This document shows positions 6,254 to 11,793 of a stretch of DNA of 11,793 bases, in pieces. Made by a program: the position numbers and the translations under genes. The stretch covers positions 1 through 11,793 of the forward strand of contig JAWXVD010000103.1 in the NCBI GenBank assembly GCA_044425705.1, written 5' to 3'. The notes beneath the pieces are model-generated. The model searched no databases. It was not told the DNA's origin and worked only from the letters and a program-made list of their open reading frames with translations. The stretch is from JAWXVD01 sp044425705. GTDB lineage: Bacteria > Bacillota > Clostridia > Lachnospirales > Lachnospiraceae. The stretch's first letter is position 1. Every line of letters begins with the position of its first letter.

Positions 6254-6328
6254 GATACTCTTTGAATATACCCTCCCCAGACGATTTGCGATGAGCATGT
6301 CTGGGGAGGGTATCATTCAAAGAGTATC
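6254..6328. repeat. Long inverted repeat 3' of ugpB
   Basis: Arms 6254-6282 and 6299-6328 pair over 29 bp with a single bulged base, around a 16-base loop. The inner part, CCCTCCCCAGAC with GTCTGGGGAGGG, is unusually GC-rich for this region. It begins 15 bases after the ugpB stop. No T-run follows on either strand, so it is not a standard intrinsic terminator. It probably marks or protects the 3' end of the ABC-transporter mRNA. Confidence 0.9.
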
Positions 6329-6343
6329 GTCACCCTTCAAAAA

Positions 6344-7744
6344 CTAGCCGTTCACTAAGTTGTAGTCTTCGATTAATTCATTTACTTGTTCTGCAATGGC
6401 ATCTACTGCTTCTTCAGGACTTTGTAAATCATTTAACATATTTTCGATTTCCGCTTCTACTACTACTCTAGTTTCAGAGAATACACTTAATAATGCACCT
6501 GCATATTCTGGAGCTGAATCATGTAATTGTTCGATAGCTGTTTGAAATTGTGGATATGCTGTCATATTATCAATATACACTTGTTCATTTTGTGCTTCTG
6601 TTGTTACTGGGAAGTAACCAGTTGCTGCATTCCAGTATGCTTGTGATTCTGCATTTACTAAGAATTTCACAAATTGCCATGTAACTGCTGATTTTGCACT
6701 ATCTCCATTATTCAGTGCCCATAATGAAGCACCACCGATTGATACACCACCTTCATCACCTTCTGATACAGTTGGGAAGTAAGCTGTACCAACTTCAAAT
6801 TTATCACCAACATCATTTAAAATTGATTTTAAAGAAGCTGTTGAAGCAAATGCAATTGCTGATGAACCTGCTGAGAAGTTTGCAACAGCTGCATCGTAAT
6901 CGCCTACATTTGGAGCAATTCCAGCATCACATAATTCATTCCATTGTGTTAAAAGAGCTAACGCACCACCGTTAGAATCAAATTCAACTGCTGTAGCTAA
7001 ACCTTCACGTCCGTTACCATTATTTACAAGGCTTACTCCTTGTTTACCCATGAATTGTTCAAAATACCATCCGTAAACACCAATTGAGATTGCTTGTGTT
7101 GCACCACCTTCATTAATTAAAGCTTCTCCAATTTCTCCAATTCCTTCTAAACTGGTTGGTACTTCTGTAATACCAGCTGCTTCAAACATATCTACATTGT
7201 AGTAAAGTAATGGTGTAGATGAGTTAAAAGGCATTGAATATAAAGAACCATCAACTGAATAATAAGCTGCAATATTTTCTTCGATTGCTGACACATCAAA
7301 TCCATCTGCATCAATTAATGTTTGCATTGGTGTAATCCAACCTGAATCAATCATAAAACTTGTTCCGATATCATAGATTTGAACTAAATCAGCACCCATA
7401 TTTCCCATTTGTGCACTTTTTAATTTTGTGATTGTATCATCATAATCTCCTTGATATTCAGATACTACTGTAATGCCATATTCATTTTCTTCGTTGAATT
7501 TTGCTACTAAAGTTTCAAGTGCTTCACCATTTGTACCGCTCATACCATGCCAAAATGTAATAGATACGCCTTCTAAGCTACTAGCATCTTGTGCTACGAT
7601 TTCTTCTGCAGCTACTACATCTTCTTCTGTAATTGTTTCTTTTACTTCTGTTGTTTCTGTTGCTGTTTCTGTTGATCCACATCCTACGAACATAGATACA
7701 GCCATTGCTACTGTAAGCAATAATGCAATACTTTTACGTTTCAT
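6344..7744 (-). CDS. ugpB: UgpB-like ABC transporter substrate-binding lipoprotein
   Basis: A 466-residue extracellular binding protein for an ABC importer. A type II signal peptide ends in the lipobox FVGC with Cys22 as the lipid anchor. Residues 23-58 are a Thr/Glu-rich linker. The mature protein has blocks shared with E. coli UgpB, the glycerol-3-phosphate-binding protein: FWHGMSG (64-70, FWHSMEG in UgpB), QIYDIGTSFM (122-131), PFNSSTPLLYYN (172-183), IGGASLW (336-342), TGYFPV (375-380) and ETRVVVEAEIE (424-434). These cover several of the positions known to contact the ligand, including the Tyr of TGY and the Arg near the end. GAGGAG lies seven bases before the ATG. It is the last gene of the operon, 68 bases after ugpE. 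Substrate assignment is by family resemblance; glycerophosphodiesters such as glycerophosphocholine are also possible. Confidence 0.88.
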   Translation of the reverse strand: MKRKSIALLLTVAMAVSMFVGCGSTETATETTEVKETITEEDVVAAEEIVAQDASSLEGVSITFWHGMSGTNGEALETLVAKFNEENEYGITVVSEYQGDYDDTITKLKSAQMGNMGADLVQIYDIGTSFMIDSGWITPMQTLIDADGFDVSAIEENIAAYYSVDGSLYSMPFNSSTPLLYYNVDMFEAAGITEVPTSLEGIGEIGEALINEGGATQAISIGVYGWYFEQFMGKQGVSLVNNGNGREGLATAVEFDSNGGALALLTQWNELCDAGIAPNVGDYDAAVANFSAGSSAIAFASTASLKSILNDVGDKFEVGTAYFPTVSEGDEGGVSIGGASLWALNNGDSAKSAVTWQFVKFLVNAESQAYWNAATGYFPVTTEAQNEQVYIDNMTAYPQFQTAIEQLHDSAPEYAGALLSVFSETRVVVEAEIENMLNDLQSPEEAVDAIAEQVNELIEDYNLVNG

Positions 7745-7790
7745 TATTTTTCTCCTCGTTTTGAACTAACTTTTTTCAATTGTTATCTAT

Positions 7791-7808
7791 AATAAAAGGC
7801 TTTCGCCT
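7791..7808 (-). promoter_or_regulatory. Short GNRA-loop hairpin with U-tract between ugpE and ugpB
   Basis: On the minus strand AGGC-GAAA-GCCT is followed by TTTATTAT. The stem is only 4 bp but is closed by a stable GAAA tetraloop and begins a few bases after the ugpE stop. It may cause partial termination or protect a processed end, which would alter ugpB level relative to the permeases. It is too weak to call a terminator. Confidence 0.35.
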
Positions 7809-7812
7809 GTCA

Positions 7813-8688
7813 CTATCCCTTTACGGCTCCACTAAACATTCCTTTAATCAATTGTTTTTGACCAACAATAAAGATGGAAATAGAAGGAATAATAATCATC
7901 ACAACACCAGCTAACATCATAGTCACAGATTGTGATTCTGTACTATCAAGCATACCTATACCAATTTGAACTGTTCTCATAGTAGAAGAACCTGTTACTA
8001 GTAACGGCCACAAGTACATGTTCCACGCATTGATAAATGTATATACTGCCATGGAACCAATTGCTGCTTTTGTCAATGGTAATAAAATTGTTAAAATAAA
8101 TCTCAAATTGCCACATCCATCAATTTTTGCTGATTCATATAAGGAAATAGGAAATGACAGATAAAATTGTCTAAACAGGAAAATTCCCATTGCCGATGTT
8201 AAATATGGAATAATCAATGCTTTATAGGAATTAATCCATCCCAAACTGCTTACTGTTAAATAATTAGAAATAATAACTGCCTCACCTGGCACCATCATTG
8301 TTGCCATCACTAACATAAACAACACATTTTTTCCTTTAAAATCAAGGAATGAAAAAGAAAATGCAGCTAATGAACAAGAAATTATTTGTCCAAATGTTAT
8401 CAACACTGCCACTAAAAAGGAATTGGCTATAAATCGTAACAAGGGTACACTAGCCAATGCACGTTTGAAATTATCCCAAGTTGGATCAGATGGTAAAATA
8501 TTTAAATCTAACGTATATAACTGTGCTGATTCCATAAAAGCAATACTCACAGCATATAACAAAGGGCAAAGTACAAAGAATGCTACAAATACATTTGCTA
8601 ATAAGCGTAACCCTTTTTGTTTCATCATCTGTATTTGTTTTTGTTTACGGTGCTCTTCTTTTAATTTAGAAATATTAATTTGACTCAT
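7813..8688 (-). CDS. ugpE: UgpE-like ABC transporter permease
   Basis: A 291-residue inner-membrane subunit of the MalG/UgpE class. A charged N-terminus (residues 1-25) precedes about six membrane helices. The EAA loop that docks on the ATPase reads ESAKIDG at 185-191 with the conserved LP at 203-204. FLFRQF (170-175) and NAWNMYLWPLL also match UgpE, which has FLFRQF and GWNQYLWPLL at these places. The start ATG overlaps the ugpA stop by one base (TAATG), indicating translational coupling. GGGAG in the end of ugpA is its ribosome site. It would form the channel as a heterodimer with UgpA. Confidence 0.9.
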   Translation of the reverse strand: MSQINISKLKEEHRKQKQIQMMKQKGLRLLANVFVAFFVLCPLLYAVSIAFMESAQLYTLDLNILPSDPTWDNFKRALASVPLLRFIANSFLVAVLITFGQIISCSLAAFSFSFLDFKGKNVLFMLVMATMMVPGEAVIISNYLTVSSLGWINSYKALIIPYLTSAMGIFLFRQFYLSFPISLYESAKIDGCGNLRFILTILLPLTKAAIGSMAVYTFINAWNMYLWPLLVTGSSTMRTVQIGIGMLDSTESQSVTMMLAGVVMIIIPSISIFIVGQKQLIKGMFSGAVKG

Positions 8689-9545
8689 TAGTATTTCACT
8701 CCCTTCTTCTCTACCTTAAACATAATCAATGTTAACGACATAATAATGACGAAGAGAATAACAGATTGTGCTGCAGCACTACCAAATTTATAATTAAAAA
8801 ATGCATCTCTATAGATAGAATAAACAATTAAATTTGTAGATTCTCCCGGTCCTCCACCAGTTAAAATTTTTACTTGTCCGAATGATTGAAATGCCTGAAT
8901 AATATTCACCACGATTGTATAAAACATAATTGGTGCAATGCCAGGTAACGTTAACCTAAAAAATTGTTGTATACTGTTGGCACCATCTACTGATGCTCGT
9001 TCATAAATGGTATCATCGATATTGCTAAGCCCTGCCGAAAAATATAAAAAATTAATGCCACTATTCAACCATGCTGTCAATAACGCTACACAAACCAAAG
9101 CATATTTAGGATCATTGATCCAATTGATATTGACATTCAAAAGTTTATTTACAATACCAATTGTTGGATTTAACATAATACTAAAGATCAAAGCTGCCGA
9201 ACTAGACGCTATCGCCATCGGCAGTGCAAATGCAGTACTAAAAAATCTGATTCCTGGAAACGCTTTATTACAAAGAACTGCTGTAAACAATCCTAACGCC
9301 ATACTTCCTATTACAACTATCACAACAAAAACCAATGTTACCCAAAGACTATTATGAAATGATTTCGATGTAAACAAACTAATATAATTATCTAATCCCA
9401 CAAAAATCTTAGGACGCCCCATATTATCTGTTTTATACAAGCTCAAATAAATAGTTTTAAAAAATGGATAAAACAAAAACAAAGTAAATATAAGAAATGT
9501 TGGAACCAAGAAAAAATATGGTTCAACTTTTATTTTTTTTAACAT
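8688..9545 (-). CDS. ugpA: UgpA-like ABC transporter permease
   Basis: A 285-residue inner-membrane subunit of the MalF/UgpA class with about six helices. The EAA loop is ERASVDG (182-188) with LP at 200-201. LTGGGPGESTNLIVYSIYRDAF near the end is the usual conserved segment of this class, and GLDNYISLF (50-58) is the periplasmic-side GL-N-F/Y motif. The ATG at 9545 is followed by a classic MLKKIKVEPYFFLVPTFLIF start with one helix beginning almost at once. Its leader, 9546-9564, nearly repeats the leader of the AAA ATPase gene at 1419. The 97-base gap to ugpC is long for an operon and holds a repeat element and a hairpin. Confidence 0.9.
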   Translation of the reverse strand: MLKKIKVEPYFFLVPTFLIFTLFLFYPFFKTIYLSLYKTDNMGRPKIFVGLDNYISLFTSKSFHNSLWVTLVFVVIVVIGSMALGLFTAVLCNKAFPGIRFFSTAFALPMAIASSSAALIFSIMLNPTIGIVNKLLNVNINWINDPKYALVCVALLTAWLNSGINFLYFSAGLSNIDDTIYERASVDGANSIQQFFRLTLPGIAPIMFYTIVVNIIQAFQSFGQVKILTGGGPGESTNLIVYSIYRDAFFNYKFGSAAAQSVILFVIIMSLTLIMFKVEKKGVKY

Positions 9546-9564
9546 ATTAATACCTATACCTTCC
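9546..9564 (-). promoter_or_regulatory. Ribosome-binding leader of ugpA, duplicated elsewhere
   Basis: On the minus strand it reads GGAAGGTATAGGTATTAAT, then the ATG at 9545. It differs at two positions from the leader at 1420-1438. Confidence 0.6.
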
Positions 9565-9581
9565 TGTCAGGCAACCTGTGA

Positions 9582-9601
9582 CCCTTTCATTTATGAAAGG
9601 G
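9582..9601. repeat. Perfect palindromic hairpin between ugpC and ugpA
   Basis: CCCTTTCAT (9582-9590) and ATGAAAGGG (9593-9601) are exact inverted arms separated by two bases. It lacks a T-run, so read-through to the permeases is expected. An intercistronic hairpin of this kind could set the ratio of ATPase to permease by protecting one processed end. Confidence 0.7.
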
Positions 9602-9610
9602 CTTCTCTTA

Positions 9611-9645
9611 AGAGACAAATTGCTGGTTGAAAATCTTATTTTTCA
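9611..9645 (-). repeat. Intergenic 35-nt repeat, copy B
   Basis: Matches 4681-4715 at 32 of 35 positions. On the minus strand the repeat begins exactly at the TGA stop codon of ugpC and runs toward ugpA. Beyond the 35 bases the two loci diverge, though GAAAGGGT occurs a little further on in both, and the far ends share ATTAATATG at the next start codon. Confidence 0.8.
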
Positions 9646-10764
9646 ATCTATATACATATAATTTTCTTCTGTATTTTTATCAAACACTGCAATACTGTCC
9701 ATATCTAAATAAAGCCTTATGCTATCACCTGCTATAGCTTTACATTGGCTAGATACTGTAGCAACCATTTGTGTTCCCTGAAATCTAAAATATAAATTAA
9801 TCTCAGAACCCAATAATTCTCTAGCTTCAACAACCACATCAATGGCTTGATTACAATGCTCTGATAGTGTATCTGAAATTTTTTCTGGTCTGATCCCAAT
9901 TTCAATTTCACTTCCACGTGATTCTCGATCTTGTACTACTTTTTTTACATTTTCTGGTATTTGCAATCTATATTTAATACCATTTTCCTCTAAGAGAAGT
10001 TCCATTGTATCATCTAAAAGCTGCATTCTTCCTTCTATAATATTCATACTAGGAGAACCGATAAATGTTGCCACAAATTTATTTCTAGGATTTTCATATA
10101 ATTTTTTTGGTGAATCCACTTGTTGAATCACACCATCTTTCATGACCACAATTCTAGTACCAAGTGTCATCGCCTCCACTTGATCATGGGTTACATAAAT
10201 TACAATGTTCCCTAATTTTTTATGTAAGTTCGCTAACTCTACACGCATCTGCGTCCTTAATTTTGCGTCAAGATTTGATAAAGGTTCATCCATTAATAAT
10301 ATCTCTGGATTTCTTACAATAGCGTTACCAATTGCAACTCTCTGTCTTTGACCACCTGATAATTCTTTCGGTCTATTTGGTAAAAACTCTGTCAAATCTA
10401 ACAATTCTGCAACTTCTTTCACTTTTTTATCAACTTCATCCTTCTTTACTTTTCTCACTCGTAAAGAAAATGCAATATTTTCATATACGCTCATAGTTGG
10501 ATATAATGCATAATTTTGAAATACCATGGCCAAATCTCTTTCCCCTGGTTCTAAGTAATTTGCAAATTTATCCTTAATATAAAGTTCGCCTTCACTAATT
10601 TCTTCTAATCCAGCAATCATTCGTAATGTTGTTGATTTCCCACAACCTGATGGACCTACAAAGACAATGAATTCCTTTTCTTCTATTGCAAGATTAAAAT
10701 CTTTTACTACATTGACATTTTCACCATATGTTTTATAAACATTCTTTAACACTACCTCTGCCAA
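9643..10764 (-). CDS. ugpC: UgpC/MsmK-like ABC transporter ATP-binding subunit
   Basis: A 373-residue ATPase of the MalK/UgpC/MsmK group, energising a carbohydrate-type importer from the cytoplasmic face. Features in order: A-loop Tyr13, Walker A GPSGCGKST (37-45), Q-loop Gln83, signature LSGGQ (135-139), Walker B ILLMDEP (155-161) with Glu160, D-loop SNLDA, and H-loop His193. The C-terminal part from about 235 is the MalK-type regulatory (OB/TOBE) domain with GIRPEKI. Just after the signature the usual G-R-AIVR reads GNAIVR (Asn147), a mild oddity. The start codon is TTG (10764), well supported by GGAGG eight bases upstream and the family start MAEVxLKNVYK. It is first in the operon, before ugpA, ugpE and ugpB. 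MsmK-type ATPases can serve several importers, so it may not be dedicated. Confidence 0.92.
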   Translation of the reverse strand: MAEVVLKNVYKTYGENVNVVKDFNLAIEEKEFIVFVGPSGCGKSTTLRMIAGLEEISEGELYIKDKFANYLEPGERDLAMVFQNYALYPTMSVYENIAFSLRVRKVKKDEVDKKVKEVAELLDLTEFLPNRPKELSGGQRQRVAIGNAIVRNPEILLMDEPLSNLDAKLRTQMRVELANLHKKLGNIVIYVTHDQVEAMTLGTRIVVMKDGVIQQVDSPKKLYENPRNKFVATFIGSPSMNIIEGRMQLLDDTMELLLEENGIKYRLQIPENVKKVVQDRESRGSEIEIGIRPEKISDTLSEHCNQAIDVVVEARELLGSEINLYFRFQGTQMVATVSSQCKAIAGDSIRLYLDMDSIAVFDKNTEENYMYID

Positions 10765-10864
10765 TTTATTTTCCTCCGTTTTCTCAATTCAACAGTTGTA
10801 AGTTTATCATTTCCTCTGTCTCATCGAAATCATGAACTAGTAATTTGTTTGTAAAACTTAATTT

Positions 10865-10916
10865 TTTATAATTTACCAAATGTTTACATCTTTCCTTAAA
10901 GTAAATTATCAGTAAA
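10865..10916 (-). promoter_or_regulatory. Putative promoter and PhoP-box-like repeat for the ugp operon
   Basis: On the minus strand TTTACT-GATAA-TTTACT (10916-10900) is a direct hexamer repeat with an 11-bp period. That is the layout of Firmicute PhoP boxes (TTAACA-like hexamers with about 5-bp spacing). A TATAAA follows at 10870-10865 as a possible -10 box. Its -35 position (AAAGAT) is poor, as is usual for activated promoters. The sequence is AT-rich and chance is a real possibility. Confidence 0.4.
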
Positions 10917-10953
10917 TCTTTTTATCACCATTTTTACATAGTTGAATTTTCAC

Positions 10954-11013
10954 AAAAAAAATCCACCCTTACGATATATTAGACACTACGTGCCTCCCAT
11001 ATCATAAGGATGG
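10954..11013 (-). terminator. Intrinsic terminator of the HAD phosphatase gene
   Basis: Segments 11013-10999 and 10977-10963 pair over 15 bp on the minus strand, with two G-U pairs (CCATCCTTATGATAT against ATATCGTAAGGGTGG). Eight T residues follow (10961-10954). It separates the HAD gene from the ugp operon, so the operon needs its own promoter. Confidence 0.88.
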
Positions 11014-11028
11014 TTTTCGCCCTTCAAC

Positions 11029-11793
11029 CTACAACCTTTTCAAAATCTGCAACACACCATCATTCACATTGGTGTCTGCTACATATTTGGCAGCCTTCTT
11101 CACCTCTGTTCTGGCATTGCCGATTGCTACACTGTTTGGTACTGCTTTTAACATACCGATATCATTCATGTTGTCACCAACTACGATAACTTCTTCTTTT
11201 TTTAACTTTAAAATATCTAACATTTCAATAACTGCTGTTCCCTTATCTACATGCTTCTGACATACATTCATCCATTGTTTTCCAGAACATACCACATCTA
11301 CATCTTTATGATTATGATATTTTGTATAAAATCCTTGACTAGCCACACCCTCTGCATTTGTTTCATGATAGAGTGCAATACAAAGCACATCATCATCTGG
11401 CATATCGTCTGGCATATATGGCAGTTCCATAATACGAAGTCCATAACCTGATTTTAGCCATTCGCAAAACTGAGGATCTTTTGCAGATGCATAGCCATTG
11501 TTTACTGCCGATATATAAGAACTGCATCCTGGAATATCTTCAATATCGTTAGCAATCTCTTTTACTAAATCTAAATCCATATAGTGTGCCGAAATTATCT
11601 CACCCTTATAGACAGTCATGGCACCATTGTCACATACAAATAGGATATCATCTAAAACTGGTTCGAAAATCCCTTTACAGCTATCATAGGCACGACCTGT
11701 TACTGCTGCAAACAAAATCCCCTTTTCTTTCAATCTACGAATTTCATCATAGTACTCTGGATTTAAGTGAGGAGTTCCATCATCTACCAATGT
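11029..11793 (-). CDS. Cof-type HAD hydrolase (HAD-IIB), N-terminus outside the window
   Basis: The frame is open to the window edge, and its first codons read TLVDDG. This continues the family motif DxDGTL, so the catalytic aspartates lie just beyond position 11793 and the gene is cut by the window. Visible motifs, counted from the codon at 11790, are motif II in FAAVTGR (about 27-33), CDNGA (about 53-57), the motif III lysine in KGTAVIEML, and motif IV VVGDNMNDIGML (about 203-214). The insert between motifs II and III has the size of the IIB (Cof) cap. Such enzymes dephosphorylate sugar phosphates, nucleotides or flavin/pyridoxal phosphates; the substrate here is unknown. It has its own terminator and is not part of the ugp operon. 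Confidence 0.9.
   Translation of the reverse strand, partial: TLVDDGTPHLNPEYYDEIRRLKEKGILFAAVTGRAYDSCKGIFEPVLDDILFVCDNGAMTVYKGEIISAHYMDLDLVKEIANDIEDIPGCSSYISAVNNGYASAKDPQFCEWLKSGYGLRIMELPYMPDDMPDDDVLCIALYHETNAEGVASQGFYTKYHNHKDVDVVCSGKQWMNVCQKHVDKGTAVIEMLDILKLKKEEVIVVGDNMNDIGMLKAVPNSVAIGNARTEVKKAAKYVADTNVNDGVLQILKRL

Noticed and set aside
6694..6975. A plus-strand open frame rich in His and Leu within ugpB
   Set aside because: It is antisense to a well-supported gene, its odd composition follows from the codon pattern of ugpB, and no promoter or ribosome site precedes it.
9007..9357. A 116-codon plus-strand frame inside ugpA
   Set aside because: It is the antisense shadow of the permease helices, and no start signal is visible.
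9732..9917. A minus-strand frame in another phase inside ugpC
   Set aside because: It overlaps the conserved MalK-type C-terminal domain in the correct frame and has no homology pattern of its own.
1..11793. CRISPR array, phage genes or a complete insertion sequence
   Set aside because: There are no regularly spaced repeats and no transposase, integrase or structural phage gene. Only the Rpn-type remnant hints at past mobile DNA.

Overview
The window is AT-rich DNA with strong Shine-Dalgarno motifs, T-rich intrinsic terminators, a lipoprotein-type solute-binding protein and a radical-SAM biotin synthase of the kind seen in anaerobes. This suggests a low-GC Gram-positive anaerobe, probably a clostridium of the Lachnospirales type. 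The assignment is inferred from gene style and protein flavour; no marker gene settles it. Almost everything is on the minus strand. Only the tail of an AraC-type regulator at the left edge is on the plus strand.

Left part (1-2573): the AraC-family C-terminus (1-93) converges on a DUF4143-type AAA ATPase (124-1419). Then comes a self-contained tRNA unit (promoter, tRNA-Pro with an AGG anticodon, hairpin terminator). Next is a decayed Rpn/PD-(D/E)XK transposase-like gene, left as two fragments (1834-2330) behind an intact-looking promoter.

Middle (2573-6343): a solitary biotin synthase gene (bioB) has a Ser where classical BioB has its first [2Fe-2S] cysteine. It is followed (in + coordinates) by a roughly 300-base gap holding a terminator and a 23-bp tandem repeat. 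A MATE exporter and a cytoplasmic glycerophosphodiester phosphodiesterase (ugpQ-like) form a second unit with its own promoter at 6135-6163.

Right part (6344-10916): an ABC importer operon is transcribed in the order ATPase (ugpC), permease (ugpA), permease (ugpE), lipoprotein binding protein (ugpB). The binding protein carries several blocks matching E. coli UgpB. With the GDPD next door, the cluster looks like a glycerol-3-phosphate / glycerophosphodiester scavenging system: the importer brings in substrate and the GDPD releases glycerol-3-phosphate from diesters. A direct TTTACT-N5-TTTACT repeat upstream of the operon resembles a Firmicute PhoP box and would fit phosphate control; this is inference. 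At the right edge is a truncated Cof-type HAD phosphatase with a strong terminator.

The less ordinary material is mostly non-coding. A 35-nt sequence is repeated just behind two stop codons. A 19-nt ribosome-binding leader is nearly identical in front of two unrelated genes. A 29-bp inverted repeat without a U-tract follows ugpB. The tRNA anticodon is rare for bacteria. I found no CRISPR array, phage module or complete mobile element, and nothing that amounts to a clearly new multi-gene system.
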